Shown here: positions 1 to 5,518 of the stretch, piece after piece | How positions within the stretch are numbered: the first letter of the stretch is position 1 | Layout: every line of letters starts with the position of its first letter | Assembly (NCBI GenBank): GCA_035308525.1 | Contig: DATGGM010000199.1 | Location: 1 to 5,518 of the forward strand | Length of the DNA: 5,518 bases | Origin: Bog-159 sp035308525 | GTDB taxonomy: Bacteria; Acidobacteriota; Terriglobia; Bryobacterales; Bryobacteraceae | Reading direction: 5' to 3' | Made by a program: the position numbers and the translations under genes | Notes under the pieces: model-generated | What the model saw: only the letters and a program-made list of their open reading frames with translations | Database searches by the model: none | Told to the model about the DNA's origin: nothing

Positions 1-1176
1 TACGACCGCCTGGATGCCGAGCGCAACAAAGGTCCGCAGGCGGACCCCCCGAGGATCGCGGCGCTCGAGGCCGAACTCAAGGCCGCCGAAGATAAGGCCA
101 ACTCGCTCGTTGAGCCCAACCTCTACCCGCGCATCATCGAGCAGAATGGCGGTGAGAACCTCAACGCGCAGACCGCCTGGGACGCCACCGAGTATTTCTA
201 CAGCCTGCCATCCAATCGTCTGGAATTGTGGTTCCTGCTGGAGTCCGAGCGTTTCATCCAACCCGTCTTCCGCGACTTTTACAAGGAGCGCGACGTGGTC
301 ATGGAGGAATACCGCATGCGCGTCGAATCCGAACCGCAGGGCAAGTTGATGCAGGCGTTCCTGGCCGCGGCCTTCTCGGCGTTCCCCTATCGCGTCATGG
401 GAACCGGCTGGCCCAGCGACCTGGCCCAGATACGGCGGGCCGACGCCCTGCGCTTCTTCCGCGAGTATTACGTACCGGCGAACATCAATATGGCCATCGT
501 GGGCGACGTGGATCCCGCCGAAACACGCCGCCTTGCCGAAAAGTACTTCGGCCCCATGCAGGCGCGTCCCCTGCCCCCGCTGCTCCACACCCAGGAGCCT
601 CCCCAGGAGGGTCCCAAGCAGGTGGAGGTCGAGTCCCCCAGCCAACCGCTGTTGTTCGTGGGTTACAAGCGGCCCGATCAGTACAGCAAGGAGGATCCTG
701 TGTTCGATGTCATCAGCGGCATCTTGTCGGGCGGGCGCACCGGCTTGCTTTATAAAGAACTCGTTCGCGACAAACAAATCGCGCTTGAGGCGGACGTGGA
801 CGACACTTTTCCCGGCGGCAAGTACCCCAATCTGTTCTTGTTCTTCCTGGCGCCCGCCCCGGGACATACCACGGCTGAAAACGAAAAGGCGCTCTATGAG
901 TTGCTTGAGAAATTCAAGTCGCAAAAGCCGGATGCCGCGACCCTCGCCAGAGTCAAGACCAAAACCCGCGCCAGCCTGATACGCCGGCTGGATAGCAACT
1001 CAGGCCTGGCAGGCTTGCTGACCGCCTACCATGCCATCTATGGCGACTGGCGCAAGCTGTTTACTTCGCTCGATGACCTCGACCGTGTGACGGCCGACGA
1101 TGTCCAGCGTGTAGCCAAGGACTGCTTCGTATCCGAAAAACGCACGGTCGCTTTTCTGACTGGAGGCGCGAAGTGA
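1..1176 (+). CDS. M16 family zinc metallopeptidase (insulinase/pitrilysin-like), 3' part
   Basis: The frame is open from base 1, giving 391 residues to TGA at 1174-1176; the true start is upstream. Residues 50-65 carry the M16 block GG-x-x-LNA-x-T-x-x-D-x-T-x-Y. ERDVVMEEY (96-104) matches the helix supplying the third zinc ligand, here E103. A C-terminal M16 domain follows, with the LSGGRTGLLYKEL block at 242-254. The HXXEH motif should lie before the window, because canonical spacing would put it near residue 29 and none is there. Residues 1-40 instead form a charged, Ala/Glu-rich helical insert, likely coiled coil. The substrate-binding Arg/Tyr pair of M16 is incomplete (R256 present, Tyr replaced by E263), typical of the catalytic subunit of heterodimeric M16B enzymes. 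It overlaps the next M16 gene by 4 bases and is presumably its partner. Family assignment is firm; catalytic activity and export are inferred, since the N-terminus is unseen. Confidence 0.93.
   Translation, partial: YDRLDAERNKGPQADPPRIAALEAELKAAEDKANSLVEPNLYPRIIEQNGGENLNAQTAWDATEYFYSLPSNRLELWFLLESERFIQPVFRDFYKERDVVMEEYRMRVESEPQGKLMQAFLAAAFSAFPYRVMGTGWPSDLAQIRRADALRFFREYYVPANINMAIVGDVDPAETRRLAEKYFGPMQARPLPPLLHTQEPPQEGPKQVEVESPSQPLLFVGYKRPDQYSKEDPVFDVISGILSGGRTGLLYKELVRDKQIALEADVDDTFPGGKYPNLFLFFLAPAPGHTTAENEKALYELLEKFKSQKPDAATLARVKTKTRASLIRRLDSNSGLAGLLTAYHAIYGDWRKLFTSLDDLDRVTADDVQRVAKDCFVSEKRTVAFLTGGAK
1162..1166 (+). promoter_or_regulatory. Shine-Dalgarno GGAGG for the second M16 gene
   Basis: GGAGG lies 6 bases before the GTG at 1173, ideal spacing. 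It supports the GTG start, which overlaps the upstream TGA as GTGA, so translation of the two M16 subunits is probably coupled. Confidence 0.75.
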
Positions 1177-3302
1177 CCACCCTGCTCCGTGCCGGACTTC
1201 CCGGCCTGCTGCTCACCTTCGCCGCCGCGGCGCAAACCATCTCGCCGGCCCCCGTCCCCGGCGCCCCGCCCGCCTATCGCGATCTCAAATTCCCTCCCCT
1301 GAAGCACGTACCCATTCCCAGCGTCGCCACCTACACGCTTCCCAACGGAATCAAGCTCTACGTACTGGAAGATCACGAGCTCCCCGTGATCCGCGGAACC
1401 GTCCTGGTCCGCGTTGGGAACCTGCTGGAACCCGCCGACAAAGTGGGGCTGGCTTCCGTTACCGGCACGGTGATGCGCTCCGGCGGCACTAAGACCAAGA
1501 CAGGCGACCAGCTAGACGAGGAACTGGAAAATATGGCCGCCTCCGTGGAGGCCAACATCGGCGAATCCAGCGGCTCCGTTTCTTTCTCCACTCTGAAAGA
1601 GAACACCGACGCGGTGCTGGCGGTTTTCAAAGAAGTGCTCACGCAGCCCGAGTTCCGGCAGGACAAGATCGATCTGGCCAAGAATGAGCTGCGCGGCGGG
1701 ATTGCCCGGCGCAACGACGACGCGCACGGCGTGGCCGCCCGCGAGTTCTCCGATATCGTCTACGGCAGGGACACTCCTTATGGCTGGCGTATGGAGTACG
1801 CCACCATCGACCACATCACCCGCGCGGATGTGATCTCTTTCTACCGGCGCTATTTCTTCCCGGCCAACATGCTGATGGCCGTGTGGGGCGACTTTTCCAC
1901 CGCCGAAATGCAAGCCAAACTCACCGGCCTGCTTGGCGATTGGAATTACACCCAGCCCGCCGTGCCACCCTTTCCACCCGTCCGCGAGAAAGCTCGCCCC
2001 GGTATCTATCTCGCCGACAAGGAAGATGTCACCCAGGCATTCATCGTCGCCGGACATCTGGGCGGCCAGCTCAAGGACCGGGATTTTCCGCCGCTCGAAA
2101 TCATGGGCGATATTCTCGGCGGCGGATTCCAGAGCCGCCTGATGCAGCGCGTGCGCACGCAGCTTGGGCTGGCCTACGATATCTCGGCCGATTGGGGCGC
2201 CAACTACGACCACCCCGGCCTGTTCCAGATCGAGGGCAGCACTAAGTCGGCTTCCACCGCCGAGACGCTAAAAGCCATTCAAGAACAGGTCGAACGCATC
2301 CGGTCGTCCGAAGTCACGGACGATGAACTCGAAACCGCCCGCCAGTCCGCCCTGAACAGCCTGGTGTTCGCGTTCGATACCAAGTCCAAAACCCTGGCGC
2401 GCGTGCTCAACTACGAATATTACGGCTATCCCAAAGACTTCATCGAGCGCTACCAGAAGGGCCTGGAGGCGGTGACCAGGGCCGATGTGCTGCGCGCGGC
2501 GCGCGAGCGCGTGCGGCCTGCTGATATGACCATTGTGGCCGCCGGCAAGACCTCCGAATTTGAGAAGTCTCTCGCCGCGCTGGGCCTGCCCGTTTCGTCC
2601 ATCGATTTGACCATTCCCGAACCGAAAACCGCCGCCCAGCCTCGAGCCGCCTCCGGCGCGGCCCAACCCGCGCAACTCCTCGCGCGCGCCCAACAAGCCG
2701 TGGGCGGAGCGGAGAAGCTGGCCGCGGTGAAGGATCTCTTCGAACAGGCGGAGATGCGTGTGGCTCCCTCCGCCGGCGGCATCACCATGAAGCGCACCGA
2801 TAAATGGATCGCGCCCTCGTATTTTCGCGAAGAAACCGAACTGCCCTTTGGGACCGTCATACTCTATGGTGACGGCCATGCGGGCTGGATGGCGAGTCCC
2901 CAAGGCCAGACGCCCCTTCCTCCGGATCAGTTGAAGCCGGTGCAGGATAAGCTCTTGCGACTCTACTTTTCCCTGTTGCTCAGCGATCGCCTGGCGGGCC
3001 GTACCGTGAAGTCCATGGATGACGGCTCACTGGAAATCACGGACGGCAAGGGAAGTACCGTGCGGCTGTTCCTCGATGAAAAGACCGGCATGCCCGCCAA
3101 GATCGAGTACGCCTCGGTGAGCATGGGTGGCCCCCCGTCCACCATCGACGAAATATACGAATCCTTCGCGGAAGTCGACGGCATCAAAATACCCAATCGC
3201 ATGACCATCACGCAAAACGGCCGCAAGTACGCGGACCTGATCGTACAATCGACTAAGTTGAATTCGGGATTGAAGCCGGAGGACCTGAGCAGGAAACCAT
3301 GA
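1173..3302 (+). CDS. Secreted non-catalytic M16-fold subunit fused to a C-terminal LolA-like domain
   Basis: 709 residues. The GTG start is fixed by a GGAGG 6 bases upstream and a GTGA overlap with the preceding stop. An N-terminal signal peptide (hydrophobic GLPGLLLTFAAAA, likely cut near residue 20) points to the periplasm. Residues about 50-200 are the M16 N-domain (ATYTLPNGIKLYVLED), and about 210-470 the M16 C-domain with LGGGFQSRLMQRVRTQLGLA at 315-334. The zinc motif is lost: SVTGT (95-99) stands where HXXEH belongs, though the Glu matching the third ligand (E172) remains. The substrate-binding Arg/Tyr pair is intact as R328 and Y335. This fits the binding subunit of a heterodimeric M16B peptidase whose catalytic half is the gene before it. 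A Pro/Ala-rich linker (about 482-503) leads to a LolA-like domain (about 501-709) resembling the next gene's product. What that domain binds is unknown. M16 assignment is firm; heterodimer and fusion function are inferred. Confidence 0.93.
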   Translation: MTTLLRAGLPGLLLTFAAAAQTISPAPVPGAPPAYRDLKFPPLKHVPIPSVATYTLPNGIKLYVLEDHELPVIRGTVLVRVGNLLEPADKVGLASVTGTVMRSGGTKTKTGDQLDEELENMAASVEANIGESSGSVSFSTLKENTDAVLAVFKEVLTQPEFRQDKIDLAKNELRGGIARRNDDAHGVAAREFSDIVYGRDTPYGWRMEYATIDHITRADVISFYRRYFFPANMLMAVWGDFSTAEMQAKLTGLLGDWNYTQPAVPPFPPVREKARPGIYLADKEDVTQAFIVAGHLGGQLKDRDFPPLEIMGDILGGGFQSRLMQRVRTQLGLAYDISADWGANYDHPGLFQIEGSTKSASTAETLKAIQEQVERIRSSEVTDDELETARQSALNSLVFAFDTKSKTLARVLNYEYYGYPKDFIERYQKGLEAVTRADVLRAARERVRPADMTIVAAGKTSEFEKSLAALGLPVSSIDLTIPEPKTAAQPRAASGAAQPAQLLARAQQAVGGAEKLAAVKDLFEQAEMRVAPSAGGITMKRTDKWIAPSYFREETELPFGTVILYGDGHAGWMASPQGQTPLPPDQLKPVQDKLLRLYFSLLLSDRLAGRTVKSMDDGSLEITDGKGSTVRLFLDEKTGMPAKIEYASVSMGGPPSTIDEIYESFAEVDGIKIPNRMTITQNGRKYADLIVQSTKLNSGLKPEDLSRKP
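2673..3299 (+). other. C-terminal LolA-like domain within the inactive M16 subunit
   Basis: Residues about 501-709 of the upstream reading frame fall outside the M16 fold. The stretch begins with an Ala/Gln-rich helix containing QQAVGG, then shows alternating strands, LFLDEKTGMP (632-641) and FAEVDGIKIPNRM (665-677). These features recall LolA/LolB-fold outer-membrane lipoprotein-sorting-like proteins (a half-barrel that binds lipid or acyl chains in known members). The same landmarks recur in the next gene (ALGG, FDQSTRLP, YREVSGVVWPF). The fold call rests on pattern similarity only. Confidence 0.55.
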
Positions 3303-4099
3303 GAATACTGTGGACAGCGCTGTTGGTATCCGCCATCGCAAGTTACGGCGCCCGCGCGGAAACCAACCAGCAGAAAGGTAAGCGCATCGTGGACCAGGCC
3401 GTGTCGGCGCTGGGCGGCCAAGCCTTTCTTAGCATGCGGAATCGCGTGGAATCCGGGCGCATCTACGGCTTCTACCATGAGAAGCTCTCAGGCCTGGGCG
3501 TGTCGACTCTGTACACCCAATACTCGCCGCGCACCGCTTCGCCGGAGGGCTCCCTCGGACTGCGCGTGCGCGACGCGCGCGGTAAGAAGCTGGACGACGT
3601 CTACCTGTACGGCGACGGCCTCGGTTTTGAAATAACCTTCCGCGGCGCGCGCCCTCTCGCCGATGCCGTGGTCAATCAATTCAAGTTGGGCACTTTGCAC
3701 AATATTTTCTATATCCTGCGCCAGCGCCTCGAAGAGCCCGGCATGATCTTCGAGTCGCGCGGCTCGGATTTCTACGAGAACCGCCCCGTGGAGATCGTGG
3801 ATATTACCGATTCCAACAATGACCTGGTGACGGTCTACTTCGATCAGTCCACCAGGCTGCCCACCTGGCAGCACTACTACCGCAAAGATCCCATCGACAA
3901 CGAGAAACTGGAAGAAGTGACTATCTTCGGCAAATATCGCGAGGTTAGTGGGGTTGTGTGGCCGTTCACCATCCGCCGCGAGCGCAACGGGGAGAAAGTC
4001 TTTGAGATGTATTCCGAATCCGTGGAGATCAACAAGGACCTGCAGGACAGCCTCTTCACGCTGCCGCCAGGCCTGAAAATCCTGAAGAAAGACAAGTAG
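3299..4099 (+). CDS. Secreted LolA-like (outer-membrane lipoprotein-sorting-like) protein
   Basis: 266 residues with a clear Sec signal peptide, MRILWTALLVSAIASYGARA, likely cut after A20 (ARA/ET); no lipobox Cys is seen, so the mature protein is probably soluble and periplasmic. After an initial helix (KRIVDQAVSALGG) the rest is strand-rich, with FDQSTRLPTW (181-190) and YREVSGVVWPF (213-223) and an end of LPPG-x-K. This order (AxxALGG helix, D-x-x-T-x-x-P turn, V-x-G-x-x-x-P strand) is what I associate with LolA-fold proteins. It also parallels the C-terminal domain of the preceding gene, which suggests duplication. The ATG overlaps the upstream TGA as ATGA. A weak AGGA lies 4 bases before it and a GGAGG lies at 3278-3282, 16 bases before, so translation likely depends on coupling. 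It probably serves the M16 pair in the envelope. True lipoprotein carrier activity is not shown; a generic periplasmic lipid- or peptide-binding role is equally possible. Confidence 0.75.
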   Translation: MRILWTALLVSAIASYGARAETNQQKGKRIVDQAVSALGGQAFLSMRNRVESGRIYGFYHEKLSGLGVSTLYTQYSPRTASPEGSLGLRVRDARGKKLDDVYLYGDGLGFEITFRGARPLADAVVNQFKLGTLHNIFYILRQRLEEPGMIFESRGSDFYENRPVEIVDITDSNNDLVTVYFDQSTRLPTWQHYYRKDPIDNEKLEEVTIFGKYREVSGVVWPFTIRRERNGEKVFEMYSESVEINKDLQDSLFTLPPGLKILKKDK

Positions 4100-4101
4100 A
4101 T

Positions 4102-4107
4102 TACAAT
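4102..4107 (+). promoter_or_regulatory. Possible -10 box (TACAAT) before the PH-domain gene
   Basis: TACAAT differs from the sigma-70 consensus TATAAT at one base and sits in the only non-coding gap of the window. No convincing -35 element is seen 16-18 bases upstream (ATCCTG at 4079-4084 is poor). Transcription from it would begin around 4113-4115, leaving a leader of only about 15 bases that just includes the Shine-Dalgarno. Read-through from the upstream gene is also likely, as the gap has no terminator hairpin. Confidence 0.35.
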
Positions 4108-4116
4108 AGCGCGTTC

Positions 4117-4121
4117 GGAGG
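4117..4121 (+). promoter_or_regulatory. Shine-Dalgarno GGAGG for the PH-domain gene
   Basis: GGAGG lies 7 bases before the ATG at 4129. It is the only strong ribosome binding site in the 29-base gap and fixes this start. Confidence 0.75.
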
Positions 4122-4128
4122 CAAAGCC

Positions 4129-4590
4129 ATGCAAGACACCGTGATCCGGCCGACCCTGAAGTTCATCAAGCTCGGCTATGCAGTGGTCGTGCTGCTGATT
4201 GTCGCCGGCGCAATCGGCGCCAGTATGCTGCCGACGAACCAAGCGCAATACCGGCCCTGGGTGATGGCGGTCCCCGTGCTTCTCCTGATCTGGCCCATCC
4301 GCCGCCATATACAGCGCCAATTCACTAAGGCCACCATCGCGGGTGACCGGCTGCGCTACGAGGTCGGCATGCTCTCCAAAACCACCCGCAATATCTCCTT
4401 GCCGAAAGTGCAGGATGCGCGCGTCGATCAGTCCGTCACCCAACGCATGTTCGGAGTCGGCAACCTGGCGATTGAAACCGCCGGCGAGGCCAGCCGGCTG
4501 ACCCTCCGCAACGTCGACCATCCGCAGCATGTGGCCGACGAAATTCTGGCCGCCTCCCATCAGACCGGCGCGGCAGGGCAAAACCCGTGA
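4129..4590 (+). CDS. Bacterial PH domain (bPH_2/DUF304, YdbS-like) membrane protein
   Basis: 153 residues. Two hydrophobic segments, about 15-34 (LGYAVVVLLIVAGAIGASML) and 44-57 (WVMAVPVLLLIWPI), form a hairpin. Positive residues flank both outer ends (R7, K11, K14; R58, R59, R63), which predicts both termini on the cytoplasmic side. Residues about 66-145 match the bPH_2 pattern: an I-x-x-x-x-L strand, ISLPKVQDARVDQS (89-102), then Q-R-MFGVGNLAIETAG (105-119). The family adopts a pleckstrin-homology-like fold attached to membranes; its biochemical role is generally unknown. Length is typical for single-bPH_2 proteins such as YdbS, and shorter than the multi-domain YdbT type; no YdbT partner is visible. 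It starts 29 bases after the LolA-like gene with its own good ribosome binding site, and its stop overlaps the next start (GTGA). A link to the SDR is suggested only by this coupling. Confidence 0.85.
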   Translation: MQDTVIRPTLKFIKLGYAVVVLLIVAGAIGASMLPTNQAQYRPWVMAVPVLLLIWPIRRHIQRQFTKATIAGDRLRYEVGMLSKTTRNISLPKVQDARVDQSVTQRMFGVGNLAIETAGEASRLTLRNVDHPQHVADEILAASHQTGAAGQNP

Positions 4591-5342
4591 GCGGCAAGCT
4601 TTCAGGTAAGGTCGCGTTGATCACCGGCGCCAGCCGGGGCTTGGGTAAAGCCATGGCGCTGGCGCTGGCCGGTGAGGGCGCCTCCATCGCCCTGGTGGCG
4701 CGTGACCGCCAGGCGCTCGAAAGCTCCGCCGAAGAAGTCTGGCGCACCGCCAGCGGCGCGCAGATCTTTCAGACGGATGTGACCAGCGAAGAACAGGTGC
4801 TGCGCCTGGAGAAAGACGTTGCCGCGGCGTTCGGACGGGTCCACATCCTGGTCAATAATGCGGGCATCAACATCCGCAAACAGCTTACCGATTTCACGCT
4901 GGACGAATGGCGCAGCGTGCTCGACACCAGCCTCACCAGCACGTTCCTGATGTGCCGCGCCTTCGTGCCCCACATGAAAGGCGCCGGCTACGGGCGCGTC
5001 ATCAACCTGGCCTCCACCATGGCGCATGTATCCTTGCCCGGCCGCTCCGCCTACTCGGCCAGCAAGAGCGCCATACTGGGCCTCACCCGCGCCCTCGCGC
5101 TGGAGCTCGCACCGGACGGGATTACCGTAAACGCCATTAGCCCCGGCCCCTTTGCAACCGAGATGAACACGCCCTTGATGCAAAATCCGGAGCTCAATGC
5201 CCAGTTCACCGCTAAGATCCCCTTGGGCCGCTGGGGCCGCGTGGAGGAAGTGGGCCAACTCGCCGTCTATCTCTGCTCGCCCGAAGCCGGGTTTATCACG
5301 GGGACCGACGTGGTCATCGATGGAGGATGGTGCGCGCTCTGA
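4587..5342 (+). CDS. Short-chain dehydrogenase/reductase (classical SDR, FabG/gluconate dehydrogenase-like)
   Basis: 251 residues, the usual classical SDR length. The cofactor motif TGASRGLG is at 13-20, an adenine-site Asp at D64, and NNAG at 90-93. The catalytic Ser is S143 (INLAS), with YSASK giving Y156 and K160. PG-x-x-x-T-E follows at 186-192 and the C-terminal GFITGTDVVIDGG is intact. R17 and R39 at the nucleotide site favour NADP(H). The Asn of the usual N-S-Y-K tetrad, expected in a V-N-L-T-G-type block, is replaced by S115 (DTSLTSTF). The substrate cannot be told from sequence: 3-oxoacyl-ACP reductase, gluconate 5-dehydrogenase and other sugar or alcohol oxidoreductases share this pattern. 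The start is GTG at 4587, overlapping the previous TGA, with AGGG at 4575-4578 (8-base spacing); it places the Rossmann motif at the normal distance from the N-terminus. The protein is probably cytoplasmic and tetrameric, as the family usually is. Confidence 0.92.
   Translation: MSGKLSGKVALITGASRGLGKAMALALAGEGASIALVARDRQALESSAEEVWRTASGAQIFQTDVTSEEQVLRLEKDVAAAFGRVHILVNNAGINIRKQLTDFTLDEWRSVLDTSLTSTFLMCRAFVPHMKGAGYGRVINLASTMAHVSLPGRSAYSASKSAILGLTRALALELAPDGITVNAISPGPFATEMNTPLMQNPELNAQFTAKIPLGRWGRVEEVGQLAVYLCSPEAGFITGTDVVIDGGWCAL
5322..5326 (+). promoter_or_regulatory. GGAGG abutting the rlmN start
   Basis: This GGAGG sits inside the SDR codons for DGGW and directly touches the ATG at 5327 (0-base spacing); the alternative GTG at 5330 has 3 bases. 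Both are shorter than optimal, so the site marks the start region without deciding the codon. Confidence 0.4.
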
Positions 5343-5518
5343 AACCTGAATCTCTGCTCGGCATGGAGCTGCCCGAGATTCGGGAAGCCTTGGGTCCCGG
5401 CCATCCACAGTTCCGCGCGAAACAAATCTATACCGCTCTGTATCGGACCCGCCTAGCCGACCTGGCGCAGGTGACCACACTACCGGCCGGTTTGCGCGCC
5501 GAATTGGCCGGCCCGCGG
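5327..5518 (+). CDS. rlmN: RlmN, dual-specificity 23S rRNA/tRNA (adenine C2) methyltransferase, N-terminal part
   Basis: 64 codons, open to the window end. The translation (LLGMELPEIREALGPG, then FRAKQIYTALYRTRLADLAQ and a TLPAGLRAEL helix) matches the N-terminal accessory domain of RlmN: L-L-x-L-x-x-x-E-L, a R-A-x-Q-I-x-x-x-x-Y helix and a x-T-x-L-P-x-x-L-R-x-x-L helix. RlmN is a radical-SAM enzyme that methylates C2 of A2503 in 23S rRNA and A37 of some tRNAs; its CxxxCxxC cluster motif would lie downstream. The start is uncertain. ATG 5327 overlaps the SDR gene by 16 bases, with GTG 5330 as the alternative. ATG 5363 would remove the conserved L-L-G lead-in and is less likely. The frame differs from the SDR frame. 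It could in principle be Cfr-like, but the N-terminal pattern and the absence of any resistance context favour RlmN. Confidence 0.85.
   Translation, partial: MVRALKPESLLGMELPEIREALGPGHPQFRAKQIYTALYRTRLADLAQVTTLPAGLRAELAGPR

Noticed and set aside
14..349. Plus-strand frame rich in Arg, Ser, Thr and Pro
   Set aside because: It is an out-of-frame reading of the first M16 gene, whose own frame shows the NA-x-T and ERDVVMEE motifs over the same bases.
1512..2213. 233-codon minus-strand open frame inside the second M16 gene
   Set aside because: It lies wholly opposite a clear M16 domain, has no family motif or plausible ribosome binding site, and reflects the GC bias at third codon positions.
2491..2516. 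Alternating GC run that looks palindromic (GCGCGCGGCGCGCG...)
   Set aside because: It encodes the helix ARERVR at the end of the M16 C-domain in frame; Ala/Arg codons in GC-rich DNA give such runs by chance, and no T tract follows as a terminator would need.
3244..3249. Second TACAAT box, 50 bases before the LolA-like gene
   Set aside because: It lies within codons of the M16/LolA-like fusion gene, has no -35 partner, and the 4-base gene overlap suggests co-transcription.
1173..3302. Second M16 gene as a decayed pseudogene because HXXEH is missing
   Set aside because: The frame is intact over 709 codons, the signal peptide and Arg/Tyr pair are kept, and loss of the zinc motif is normal for the non-catalytic M16B subunit.
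4602..5480. 292-codon open frame on the minus strand across the SDR and rlmN genes
   Set aside because: It is antisense to two confidently recognised genes, its translation is Gly/Arg/Ala/His-rich without recognisable motifs, and long antisense frames are expected in GC-rich coding DNA.
5327..5518. Cfr-type antibiotic resistance methyltransferase
   Set aside because: Only the N-terminal domain is visible; it reads like housekeeping RlmN and there is no mobile element or resistance gene nearby.

Overview
The window is a densely packed, GC-rich bacterial segment with six genes, all on the + strand. Gene style and protein composition suggest an Acidobacteria-type organism, perhaps Solibacter/Bryobacter-like. 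Pointers are the M16 peptidase with a helical insert after the zinc motif, the LolA-fold secreted proteins and the high GC. This is an impression from protein style; the window holds no taxonomic marker gene complete enough to prove it.

Layout: (1) 1-1176, the 3' part of an M16 (insulinase/pitrilysin-like) metallopeptidase whose start and HXXEH motif lie upstream of the window. (2) 1173-3302, a second, secreted M16-fold protein without the zinc motif but with an intact substrate-binding Arg/Tyr pair, fused at its C-terminus to a LolA-like domain. (3) 3299-4099, a separate secreted protein resembling that same C-terminal domain. (4) 4129-4590, a small membrane protein with a bacterial PH (bPH_2/DUF304) domain. 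(5) 4587-5342, a classical short-chain dehydrogenase/reductase. (6) 5327-5518, the N-terminal start of RlmN, the 23S rRNA/tRNA adenine C2 methyltransferase, cut by the window end.

Genes 1-3 are joined by 4-base stop/start overlaps (GTGA, ATGA) and look like one translationally coupled envelope module: an active and an inactive M16 subunit that should form a heterodimer, plus LolA-fold partners in the periplasm. A 29-base gap containing a TACAAT box and a good Shine-Dalgarno separates this from genes 4-6, which overlap one another and form a second, mainly cytoplasmic or inner-membrane group with no obvious single pathway.

The longest non-coding gap is 29 bases, so there is no unexplained gene-free stretch. 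I see no tRNA, rRNA, CRISPR array, insertion sequence or terminator. The region is mostly conventional. The points worth a second look are the divided M16 active site, the pseudo-peptidase/LolA-like fusion next to its free-standing relative, and an SDR whose usual catalytic-tetrad Asn is Ser.
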